Assembly (NCBI GenBank): GCA_031969915.1
Contig: DALYJJ010000043.1
Span: forward strand, 1-43,348
Source of the DNA: DALYJJ01 sp031969915
GTDB taxonomy: Bacteria; Acidobacteriota; Terriglobia; Bryobacterales; Bryobacteraceae
DNA length: 43,348 nucleotides
Reading direction: 5' to 3'
Shown here: piece by piece, positions 16,355 to 23,176 of the stretch
Position numbering within the stretch: the stretch's first letter is position 1
How the letters are laid out: every line of letters begins with the position of its first letter
Position numbers and translations under genes: made by a program
The notes under the pieces: generated by a model
Told to the model about the DNA's origin: nothing
Database searches by the model: none
What the model saw: only the letters and a program-made list of their open reading frames with translations

Positions 16355-17134
16355 TTACTCTTTGTCCGGCCGGTTGCGTTCCTTGATGCGCAGAGCCAGG
16401 AGGCACTCAAACGTCATGCGCTCCAGGGCGTATCGCCGTGAGGCCTCGCCCCGCAGTGGTCCGCCGCTCCTCAGATACGCGAGACCGCCCACCAGCCACG
16501 GAACCAGGCCCGTCTTGCGCAGACGGTCTTTCAGGCCCAACGATGTGAGTCCGGCGATCCGCTCGTCCTCCTGTATCGAGTACTTCAACTGGGCGCGCAG
16601 CCAGTGATCGAGCGGCTTCCGGTCGTCGTGCAGCATGCCATGGCGAAACCGGTACAGCGGTTCCGGCGATTCGAAGGTATGTTTGTGCCCGTGCTGCCCC
16701 GTCACCACGGCGTCCGGTTCGAAGACCCGAAGCTGATCGGGATAGATCGATCCCATCAGCGGCCGTCCCGCCGTCACGTAGGTCACCGGCAACACGCCGC
16801 TCCGATAGCCGCCCTTCAGGAAGACGGATTCGAGTTCGTCGACGAACTCCGGACTCACCACCATGTCCGCGTCCAGCGCGAGCGTGAACCGCGTCCGCAT
16901 CCCGCAGCGGAGAAACGCGTGCGACCACTGCCCGCCCCAGGTGTCGAACGCCCGCACGTGCCACGCCACGTTTCGGAAAGAGCGGGCGATCTCCTCGGTC
17001 CGGTCGGCCGATCCGGAATCGAGCACAATCACCTGCTCGGCCCACTCCAGGGCCTTCAGCGTGCGCCCGATGTTCGCCTCTTCGTTGTACGTCAGCACCG
17101 CTGGCGTCACCGCCAGACCGCATTCTCGCCCCAT
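16355..17134 (-). CDS. Family 2 glycosyltransferase
   Basis: A 259-residue GT-A enzyme. PAVLTYNEEANIGRTL (11-26) is the nucleotide-sugar binding start of family GT2. VLDSGSADRT and LALDADMVVSPEF carry the Asp residues for sugar nucleotide and metal (DAD). It resembles WaaE/KdtX-like transferases that decorate lipopolysaccharide cores or capsules, but donor and acceptor cannot be named. It appears soluble or peripheral. The ATG at 17134 gives a complete N-terminus without a clear SD; a GTG at codon 9 is possible. It is probably first in a transcript with the cytochrome b and molybdoenzyme genes, with no obvious shared function. Confidence 0.87.
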   Translation of the reverse strand: MGRECGLAVTPAVLTYNEEANIGRTLKALEWAEQVIVLDSGSADRTEEIARSFRNVAWHVRAFDTWGGQWSHAFLRCGMRTRFTLALDADMVVSPEFVDELESVFLKGGYRSGVLPVTYVTAGRPLMGSIYPDQLRVFEPDAVVTGQHGHKHTFESPEPLYRFRHGMLHDDRKPLDHWLRAQLKYSIQEDERIAGLTSLGLKDRLRKTGLVPWLVGGLAYLRSGGPLRGEASRRYALERMTFECLLALRIKERNRPDKE

Positions 17135-17178
17135 GAAGTTGATGACCCTATGCTCCCGCCGGCCTCAGGCCATCCGCG

Positions 17179-17184
17179 ATTATA
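17179..17184 (-). promoter_or_regulatory. Possible -10 element for the glycosyltransferase operon
   Basis: The minus strand reads TATAAT, a consensus -10, about 45 bases before the start codon. I see no convincing -35 at 16-18 nt; the best is weak. A housekeeping promoter here would keep this operon apart from the ECF motif of the genes to its right. Confidence 0.4.
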
Positions 17185-17219
17185 ACCTCTGGGCATTTCC
17201 TCGCTTCAGCCGGACTCCC

Positions 17220-17972
17220 TCAGCTTTCCAGCTTCGCGAGCACACCGCGCACGCCCGGCGCCATCGCCAGAAGCGCCTCCGTGTTCTGGGCCGCCGTCAG
17301 ATCCGAGATCACATAAACCAGGTAATCGCGGCTTTCGAACGACGCGATCTGGAACCGCTGAACACCCGCGGTGTACACCGGCACGCCATCGCGGACTGCC
17401 GCCGGCAGCATGTTCTCGGTCTTGAAGGATTCGCCTTCGCCCTTGCGCGCGATCACCAGCGAGAGCAGCCGCGATTCGCTCTTCAACGCCAGGTGAACGT
17501 ACTTGCGGCCGCGATACCGGCACTCATGCGCCATCGCCAGCTTGTATTCGGCGGGCACGGCGCCGCTCATCACCGGCGCCAGGCCGCGGTACTCCGCACT
17601 CAGGTGCTGAACGAGTTCTCCCACGGGGGGCGCGGCCTTGGGGTACTTGCGATACACCGCGCAGTGTATGTGGTCCTTTAACCCCACGCGCATCAGTGTC
17701 GCGACGCGGTTGGACACATCGGCGATGTAGGCATCCTGCGAAGCGGTGGTCCACCGCAGGTGCCCGAGCTGATACGCCACCCCGGCCACCAGCAGCGTCA
17801 TCGCCGCGGTTGCCGCCAGGGCCCATCCTCGCCAAGCCGCCCGGCGCGGCTGGGACCGCAAATGCGCGCGCACACGCGCTTCCAGAAACGGCGGCGTCTC
17901 CGTGTTTCGGACCGCCGTCCTCAGGCGCTCTCGCAATGCCCGCTCTTCACTCGTCATCGGCACTTCACTCAT
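17220..17972 (-). CDS. Membrane anti-sigma factor with a periplasmic Cys/His-containing domain
   Basis: A 250-residue protein, inferred to hold the ECF sigma factor inactive. Its start overlaps the sigma gene by 4 bp. Residues 1-47 are charged and cytoplasmic (SEERALRERLRTAVRNTETP). One membrane helix follows (WALAATAAMTLLVAGVAY, 50-67), then a periplasmic domain of about 180 residues. The zinc-binding HxxxCxxC motif of many anti-sigma factors is absent from the cytoplasmic part. The periplasmic domain holds two Cys-His sites: HIHC at 101-104 and HEC at 149-151. These would suit redox or metal sensing, though this is inference. Position and topology support the role; no standard domain is diagnostic. 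Confidence 0.8.
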   Translation of the reverse strand: MSEVPMTSEERALRERLRTAVRNTETPPFLEARVRAHLRSQPRRAAWRGWALAATAAMTLLVAGVAYQLGHLRWTTASQDAYIADVSNRVATLMRVGLKDHIHCAVYRKYPKAAPPVGELVQHLSAEYRGLAPVMSGAVPAEYKLAMAHECRYRGRKYVHLALKSESRLLSLVIARKGEGESFKTENMLPAAVRDGVPVYTAGVQRFQIASFESRDYLVYVISDLTAAQNTEALLAMAPGVRGVLAKLES

Positions 17973-18592
17973 GCTGTTCCCCTCCCGTACGCTCTCCCGA
18001 TCCCATACGTTTCCGCAACCCGCCCCAGCGAACCACGCAACAGTTTGCGCCCCCTGCTCAGTCTCGACATCACCGTGCCGATCGGCACGTTCAAAATCTC
18101 CGCCGCCTCTTTGTAGGCGAACTCCTCGACGTCCACCAACAGCACCACGCTCTTGAACTCCCCGGGAATCCCGTCCAAGGCCGCCAGGATCTCCTCATCC
18201 GTCAGATGTTCCGGGATCGGCTCGGAGGCCGTCAGATTCGCCTCCAGAAACTCCTCGGTCTCCTTCAGCAGCGGGAAGCGGAACCACTTCCGGCGGTCGT
18301 GATGCGCGCAGTGGAAAAGAATCTTGAAGAGCCAGGCCCGGCAATTCGTGCCCGGTTCGAACCGATCGAAACTCTTCCACGCCTGCAAGTAGACTTCCTG
18401 AATTACATCCTCCGCACGGCCCCGCTCTCCAGTGATCCGCAGCGCCGTACGGAACAAATCGTTCATGTGGGGCATGGCTTCGGATTCGAACCGGTCCATT
18501 GCCGGGACCGCCCGTTCCGAGTGCGCATGCGATTCGCCGGCTAGCTGCCTGTCGTGTGACATCCGGCTCTCCATGGCTGCATCCGTGGCCAT
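17969..18592 (-). CDS. ECF-family RNA polymerase sigma factor
   Basis: 207 residues. Region 2 is at about 44-105 (DLFRTALRITGERGRAEDVI, then EVYLQAWKSFDRFEPGTNCRAW in part). Region 4 is at about 138-190 (IPGEFKSVVLLVDVEEFAY, then AAEILNVPIGTVMSRLSRGR), with the -35-reading helix. A flexible N-terminal extension of some 40 residues precedes region 2. The start at 18592 is only a few bases after the predicted transcription start of its own promoter (18601-18630). Downstream ATGs at 18499 or 18475 would give a more usual length. It is co-transcribed with its anti-sigma factor. The promoter motif before it recurs in front of the five neighbouring operons, making it the likely master regulator of 17.2-31.2 kb. 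Confidence 0.92.
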   Translation of the reverse strand: MATDAAMESRMSHDRQLAGESHAHSERAVPAMDRFESEAMPHMNDLFRTALRITGERGRAEDVIQEVYLQAWKSFDRFEPGTNCRAWLFKILFHCAHHDRRKWFRFPLLKETEEFLEANLTASEPIPEHLTDEEILAALDGIPGEFKSVVLLVDVEEFAYKEAAEILNVPIGTVMSRLSRGRKLLRGSLGRVAETYGIGRAYGRGTA

Positions 18593-18600
18593 TTGGATGG

Positions 18601-18630
18601 AATATGCAGACTGACTGACAGTTTATTCCC
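18601..18630 (-). promoter_or_regulatory. Putative ECF promoter A (sigma/anti-sigma operon)
   Basis: The minus strand reads GGGAATAAAC, 14 nt, then CATATT. The predicted start falls near 18595, three bases before the ATG at 18592. It shares GGAAT-N18-[G/C]AT with five other sites in this window, and its -10 is the most divergent of the six (C in place of G). The TAA inside GGGAATAAAC is also the stop codon of the upstream VOC gene. Confidence 0.7.
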
Positions 18631-19492
18631 GTTTTTCTGCATTTCGTATCGCGTGCCCATCCGGATCCCGCCGCAGCTCGCCGCCCGCCCCCTCGGCCCC
18701 CGATAGCCGGGTCTCCCAGTGGAACACGTCGCCGGGTTCGGCGTTCTTCGGAAACGGCCGCCCATCGCGCGGGGCAAGGTATTCCAGGAACTCGATTCCC
18801 GGCCCGCGCGCTCCCCGAAGCGCGGTAATCCGCAAGTGCGCGCCTGCCACGTTGTTCAGCCGCTCCTGTTCCGGGCCGTAATTCTCGCTCTCGCCGGCTA
18901 CGCGCAGGCCCAGTTCATCGCGGTAGAAGCGTAGGCTCGACGCGGTGTCCCGAACCACGATCGCGGTGTGGTCGATACCCAGAAACAGAGCGTCGCTGCG
19001 CTGCCACTTCGGGTCGCCCTTTCCCGGCGGGAATTGCAGGATCTCCAGGCGGTGGCCGTCCGGATCCTGGAAGTAGAAGGCCTTGATGCCGCCCGCGTTC
19101 TTGTTCCAGGCGGGCAGCGTCTGCGGCTCCGGAGAGACGTTCCGCACGCCATGCTCGCGCAGCCGCGCGTAGGCGGCGTCCATGTCGCTGACGATCAGCG
19201 CCACGTGCTGGAACCAGCGGTCGTTGCTGCGTGTATCCTTCGGCATCGGCCGCCCCTTCTTCGCGTACTCGGTGAGCTCGATGAACTCGTCGCCCAAGCG
19301 CAGGCGCACCGTGCGCGCCCCGTCCACGGCGCGTTCGCCCGCGCTTTCGAACGGAAGCACGCGGGTGTAGAAATCGAGCGCCCGGTCGAGACGGGACACC
19401 GTGACGCCGATCGAATCGACGCTCGGCGCCTGCCGTTCGGCGGTGAATAACGGCGCAGCCAGCAGCAGGCTGAGAAATACCCGGCGCAGCAT
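18623..19492 (-). CDS. Exported VOC (glyoxalase/dioxygenase fold) protein, tandem modules
   Basis: A 289-residue protein. MLRRVFLSLLLAAPLFTA is a signal peptide. Two vicinal-oxygen-chelate modules follow, at about 25-155 (SIGVTVSRLDRALDFYTRVL to DPDGHRLEILQFP) and 170-289 (GIDHTAIVVRDTASSLRFYR to RRDPDGHAIRN). The pattern Hx..E with DPDGH is typical of glyoxalase/bleomycin-resistance/dioxygenase proteins, which use a metal held by His and Glu. The second module keeps DPDGH but not the following Glu, so it may be non-catalytic. Substrate unknown. It is third in the aquaporin-GMC-VOC operon, with one base between it and the GMC stop. Its own stop codon lies inside ECF promoter A. Confidence 0.83.
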   Translation of the reverse strand: MLRRVFLSLLLAAPLFTAERQAPSVDSIGVTVSRLDRALDFYTRVLPFESAGERAVDGARTVRLRLGDEFIELTEYAKKGRPMPKDTRSNDRWFQHVALIVSDMDAAYARLREHGVRNVSPEPQTLPAWNKNAGGIKAFYFQDPDGHRLEILQFPPGKGDPKWQRSDALFLGIDHTAIVVRDTASSLRFYRDELGLRVAGESENYGPEQERLNNVAGAHLRITALRGARGPGIEFLEYLAPRDGRPFPKNAEPGDVFHWETRLSGAEGAGGELRRDPDGHAIRNAEKRE

Positions 19493-19493
19493 G

Positions 19494-21032
19494 TTAGTTC
19501 ATCCTTCCGATCAGGTGATCGCCGACGCGAAGCGCATTGGCAATGATGGTCAGCGCCGGGTTTACCGCCGCGCTCGACGGGAAGAAGCTCGCATCGACGA
19601 CATACAGGTTGTCCACTTCGTGCGCGCGGCAGTTCACGTCCAGCGCGGAACTCTTCGGATCGCGGCCGAAACGGATGGTCCCGTTCTGATGCGCCACGCC
19701 AGCCAGCGGAATGCGGTCGCCCACAAACGCGTTGTGCGGGATGATGTGATCCACGTCCGAGGCCTTCACCAGTTGCTTCAGCCTGGCGTTCAGGCGCTTG
19801 TGGCCCTCCAGGTTGTTCGGCGTGTAGGAGAGGACGATGTTGCCCTCGCGGTCGAGCGTGACCCGGTTATCGGGGTCGGGTAGATCCTCCGACGTCAGCC
19901 AGAAATCCAGCGAATGCCGGGCCATGATTTCAAGCGTCAGTCCGGGGACGATCTTCGGTGCTCCCGCCGCGAACATGTTCGCGTCGAACTTGCCGACGAA
20001 GGAGATGTGGCCCATCGGGAACTCCCACTCCGGCGACTCGAAGTAGTAGTCGTTCACCGACATCGTTTTCTGGAAGACCGTCGGATTGGGGTGCGTCGAG
20101 ATCGCGAACAGCACCGAATTGGTGTGGCCCATGTAGTGCCGTCCCACCACGTCCGACCCGTTGGCCAGGCCCTGGGGGTGCTTGTCGTTCGCGGAACGCA
20201 GCAGCAGCGCGGCGGAGTTGATCGCTCCGGCGGACACCACGACCACGTCCGCCGAGTACTCCTCGACGGCGCCGTCCCGCCGCACGCGCACCTTGCTCAC
20301 CTCGGTCCCCGCGGCGTTCGTTTCCAGGCGCTCGACCAGCGCGTTGGTGAGCAGCGTCACGTTCGGATGTTCGATCGCGCGATCTACGGCCACCACTTGT
20401 GCGTCCGCCTTCGCGTTCACCAGGCACGGGAATCCGTCGCAGGTCGCGCAGCGGATGCAGGCGCTCTTGGCCGGCTCGCGCTCGTTCAGCATCACGCCGA
20501 GCGGCGTGTGAAACGGCTTCACGCCGAGCCGCGCGAAGTCGTCCGCCAGTTGCTGGATGCGGGGCTCGTGGCTGATCGCCGGATGCGGATACGGGCACTT
20601 GGCCCACGGCTCCGTGGGATCCTCGCCGCGAGCGCCGTGCACGTGGTACAGGCTCTCCGCTTGCGAATAGTACGGTTCCAGATCCGCGTAAGAGATGGGC
20701 CAGGCGGGCGAGACGCCGCCATGATGCCGGATCTCGCCAAAGTCGCGCTCGCGAAACCGGAACAACGCCGCGCCGTAGAACTTCGTGTTCCCGCCGACAT
20801 AGTAGTTCGTGTGCGGGTGGAGCGGCTTGCCGTTTCTGTCGCGCCACACTTCTTTGGTGTTGTACTTCGCGCTCTGCACCACGGCGCGCGTGTCCCAGTT
20901 GTCTTTCTCGCGCGGCAGGTAGCCGCCGCGCTCGATGAGCAGGATCCGCTTGCCCGTCGGCGCCAGCTTGTACGCCAGCGTGCCGCCGCCCGCGCCGCTT
21001 CCGATGATGATTACGTCAAATCGATTCGACAT
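19494..21032 (-). CDS. GMC-family FAD oxidoreductase with a four-cysteine motif
   Basis: A 512-residue flavoprotein. DVIIIGSGAGGGTLAYKL (6-23) binds the FAD ADP moiety and YYVGGNTKFYGAAL (77-90) is the second FAD region. The C-terminal GMC domain has GVAHQNGTIRFG and VNPALTIIANALRVGDHLI, holding the catalytic His/Asn pair. GMC enzymes oxidise alcohols or sugars. No signal peptide is seen. Cysteines 192, 195, 198 and 203 (CIRCATCDGFPC) form a CxxCxxCx4C cluster, which could bind an iron-sulphur cluster as in some sugar dehydrogenases, or form disulphides. Its first 17 bp overlap the end of the aquaporin gene. The substrate cannot be predicted. Confidence 0.9.
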   Translation of the reverse strand: MSNRFDVIIIGSGAGGGTLAYKLAPTGKRILLIERGGYLPREKDNWDTRAVVQSAKYNTKEVWRDRNGKPLHPHTNYYVGGNTKFYGAALFRFRERDFGEIRHHGGVSPAWPISYADLEPYYSQAESLYHVHGARGEDPTEPWAKCPYPHPAISHEPRIQQLADDFARLGVKPFHTPLGVMLNEREPAKSACIRCATCDGFPCLVNAKADAQVVAVDRAIEHPNVTLLTNALVERLETNAAGTEVSKVRVRRDGAVEEYSADVVVVSAGAINSAALLLRSANDKHPQGLANGSDVVGRHYMGHTNSVLFAISTHPNPTVFQKTMSVNDYYFESPEWEFPMGHISFVGKFDANMFAAGAPKIVPGLTLEIMARHSLDFWLTSEDLPDPDNRVTLDREGNIVLSYTPNNLEGHKRLNARLKQLVKASDVDHIIPHNAFVGDRIPLAGVAHQNGTIRFGRDPKSSALDVNCRAHEVDNLYVVDASFFPSSAAVNPALTIIANALRVGDHLIGRMN

Positions 21033-21864
21033 CCATGGCCTCGTAGTTGCAGCAGAAGATACAGCGCTGCCGGTTATGGTGGTGGAGTTTCGCGCAGTAG
21101 ACGCGGCGCGTTCCGCGCCCCAGCGCGTAGAGCAGGGCCGCCGTGCCCATCCCTAGCAGCGGCGCGGTGAAGTAGATCCAGAGAGCGGTGAAGTCGCCCG
21201 CGATCAGTGCCGAACCGAGCGTGCGCGCCGGGTTCATGCTCATTCCGGAGAGCGGCGCCTCCAGCGCGATATAAAGCGCTACCAGCGCGCCCGCCACATA
21301 GGGCGTGTATCGGCGGAAACGGACCGAGTTGGATGTAACGAGCACCGCGGTCATCTGCGTCGTAGCGATCGCGAACTCGCCCGCGAACGCCAGCCAGGGG
21401 CCGCCGTCGCCTGGTCGCGTCGCGGCATAGTCGACCGCCATGTGCCCGAGCGGCGGGCCGATCAGCAGGGCCGCGACGAAAACTCCCAGCACGCCGCCCA
21501 CAAACTGCGCCGCCACGTAGAAGGCCGTGTCCGTCCTGCCCACTTTGCCGAGCATCCAGTAGGTCAGCGTAAACGCCGGGTTCATGTGCGCCCCCGAACG
21601 TTGGCCCCAGCGGCTGTGAACGAGTGCGATCAGCGTCGCGCCCATCGCGAGGCCCATCAGGACGCGGCGTGCCAACCCGCTTTCGATCGCCTGCTGCAGC
21701 GGGGAACTGGGGTGTTCCAGGAGCACCGCAAATGAGCACGCTGACAGCATGAACAGCCCGAGCTCGGCGCCTTCCATCAGGTACTCGGGCCAGTGAGCAC
21801 GAAGCGCGCCGCCGTTTGAAGCCGGGCGTGGAAGCGCTTGCGGGGCGGTGGTGGAGACAGGCAT
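21016..21864 (-). CDS. Aquaporin/MIP-family channel with a Cys/His-rich C-terminal tail
   Basis: About 282 residues with six membrane helices. The two half-helix motifs are HMNPAFT and SMNPART, the second followed by the selectivity-filter Arg. Such channels pass water, glycerol or small neutral molecules, including hydrogen peroxide in some cases. After the last helix comes an unusual tail of about 30 residues: RRVYCAKLHHHNRQRCIFCC, then NYEAMDVESI. It holds four Cys and three His and could bind a metal or be oxidised. I use the ATG at 21864 because promoter D-minus predicts transcription from 21864-21866; a GTG directly upstream (21867) is equivalent. First gene of the aquaporin-GMC-VOC operon. 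Confidence 0.87.
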   Translation of the reverse strand: MPVSTTAPQALPRPASNGGALRAHWPEYLMEGAELGLFMLSACSFAVLLEHPSSPLQQAIESGLARRVLMGLAMGATLIALVHSRWGQRSGAHMNPAFTLTYWMLGKVGRTDTAFYVAAQFVGGVLGVFVAALLIGPPLGHMAVDYAATRPGDGGPWLAFAGEFAIATTQMTAVLVTSNSVRFRRYTPYVAGALVALYIALEAPLSGMSMNPARTLGSALIAGDFTALWIYFTAPLLGMGTAALLYALGRGTRRVYCAKLHHHNRQRCIFCCNYEAMDVESI

Positions 21865-21871
21865 CACTGCT

Positions 21872-21901
21872 GGTATCGCTGCGGGCGCCGCGGTTATTCC
21901 G
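21872..21901 (-). promoter_or_regulatory. Putative ECF promoter D-minus (aquaporin-GMC-VOC operon)
   Basis: The minus strand reads CGGAATAACC, 14 nt, then GATACC. It matches the six-site pattern GGAAT-N18-GAT. Its -35 forms the palindrome TTATTCCGGAATAA (21894-21907) with the -35 of the opposite promoter. The start codon at 21864 coincides with the predicted transcription start. Confidence 0.72.
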
Positions 21902-21929
21902 GAATAAACGGCGCACCGGCGAGGATCTC
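21900..21929 (+). promoter_or_regulatory. Putative ECF promoter D-plus (DinB-NRDE-DedA operon)
   Basis: The plus strand reads CGGAATAAAC, 14 nt, then GATCTC. The predicted start is near 21935, four bases before the ATG at 21939. GAGGA at 21921-21925 overlaps the -10, so it would not be in the message and should not be taken as a ribosome site. Confidence 0.7.
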
Positions 21930-21938
21930 TCCGTGCCT

Positions 21939-22466
21939 ATGCACATGGAGTCCGACGCCCTTCTCGCGTTGATTCGTTTGAACCGCGCGTGGCTCGCGCA
22001 GGCCGCGCAACTGGTTGGCCGCCTCACCGGCGCACAGTACCGGGCCGCGGGGCCCCATTTCCGCCACATCCTCGAGTTCTACGGTTGCTTCCTCGACGGG
22101 CTCCCTTCCGGGGAAGTCGATTACGATGCGCGCCGGCGCGATTCCACGCTGGAGCGGGACCCCGCGGCAGCGCTCACGCGCATCGCGGACCTCGCCGCGG
22201 CGCTGGCCTCGCTGGCCGGCGAGCGGCCCACCAGGCCCGTCGCGGTCCGGATGGAGGACGCTTCCGGACTCGGCCTCACGTGTCCGTGGCTCCCCTCTTC
22301 CCTGGGCCGCGAGTTGCAAAGCCTGAGCAGCCACACGGTGCACCACTTCGCGATCATCGCCCTGACTTTGCGACCATTGAATGTCGCGCTCGACGCCGCG
22401 TTCGGGGTTGCGCCCTCCACGCTGCGGCACGCGAACAGCGAGGCGTCCCAACAATGTGCACGGTGA
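21939..22466 (+). CDS. DinB/YfiT-like four-helix metal-binding protein
   Basis: A 175-residue protein with the DinB-like helical bundle: an N-terminal helix (ALLALIRLNRAWLAQAAQLV), His40/His43 in HFRHILEFYG, and SHTVHHFAIIAL with His132, His135 and His136. These histidines match the nickel/zinc triad region of the DinB superfamily, which includes thiol-dependent S-transferases such as mycothiol- and bacillithiol-dependent enzymes. Catalysis is not proven. The ATG at 21939 is chosen because the promoter places transcription just before it; GTG 21933 and ATG 21945 are alternatives. Its stop overlaps the NRDE gene start by 13 bp. The operon setting suggests a detoxification or thiol role. Confidence 0.78.
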   Translation: MHMESDALLALIRLNRAWLAQAAQLVGRLTGAQYRAAGPHFRHILEFYGCFLDGLPSGEVDYDARRRDSTLERDPAAALTRIADLAAALASLAGERPTRPVAVRMEDASGLGLTCPWLPSSLGRELQSLSSHTVHHFAIIALTLRPLNVALDAAFGVAPSTLRHANSEASQQCAR

Positions 22467-23176
22467 GTTGGCTGGTGGAGCCGGACGGCTACCAACTCTT
22501 CTGCAACCGCGACGAGAAGCGGACGCGCCCTCCGGCGCACGGGCCGGCTGTGCGCCGGCAGAACGGCGTTCGCGTCATCTCTCCCACCGATGCGGCGGCG
22601 GGCGGCACGTGGATCGGCGTGAACGAATGGGGCACGTCCCTGTGCCTGCTCAATCGCGCCCCCGGTGCATACGGCCAAGTCAGCCGGGGCCTCCTTGTCG
22701 CGGACCTGGCGGCTTCTGGTGACGATGCCCAAGTGGCCGCGGCGCTGAACCGGCGCGATCTCACGCCCTATGCGGCCTTCACGCTCCTGGTGTTGTCTCC
22801 GTCCCGCCCGGCCACGGCCTTTGAATGGGATGGGCGCCGGCTGATCGCACGGGCCGGCGCGCCCTCACCGCTGCTCTCTTCGTCTTTCCATCCTCAGTTG
22901 GTGAGCGAACGCCGCAGGTCGGAGTTCGAACGGTGCGCCGCGCGCGCGGGCGGGGTGAACGCGGAAGCGCTGCGGACGTTTCATGCCAGCCACGCCGGCG
23001 GCCCTAGCGCCTATTCGCCCTGCATGCACCGGCCCGACGCCGAGACGGTCAGCCTCAGTGTGGTCGAAGTGAGGCCCCGGCTGATCCGCTTCTCTTACCG
23101 TGCAGGGCCGCTGTGCCGCCCGGGTATGATCGAGACCGTGGAGATCTCGCTGGCGCCGAAAGGACTGTGCGCGTGA
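22454..23176 (+). CDS. NRDE/TANGO2-family protein
   Basis: A 240-residue protein with the family signature at its very N-terminus: MCTVSWLVEPDGYQLFCNRD followed by EKRTR. TWIGVNEWGTSLCLLNR (53-69) is a second conserved region. The N-terminal Met-Cys gives a candidate Ntn-type nucleophile at residue 2. TANGO2 homologues have been linked to haem trafficking and lipid metabolism, but bacterial function is unsettled. It overlaps DinB at its start and the DedA-ATP-grasp gene (GTGA) at its end, so all three are translationally coupled. The ATG at 22454 is fixed by the conserved N-terminus. Confidence 0.88.
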   Translation: MCTVSWLVEPDGYQLFCNRDEKRTRPPAHGPAVRRQNGVRVISPTDAAAGGTWIGVNEWGTSLCLLNRAPGAYGQVSRGLLVADLAASGDDAQVAAALNRRDLTPYAAFTLLVLSPSRPATAFEWDGRRLIARAGAPSPLLSSSFHPQLVSERRRSEFERCAARAGGVNAEALRTFHASHAGGPSAYSPCMHRPDAETVSLSVVEVRPRLIRFSYRAGPLCRPGMIETVEISLAPKGLCA

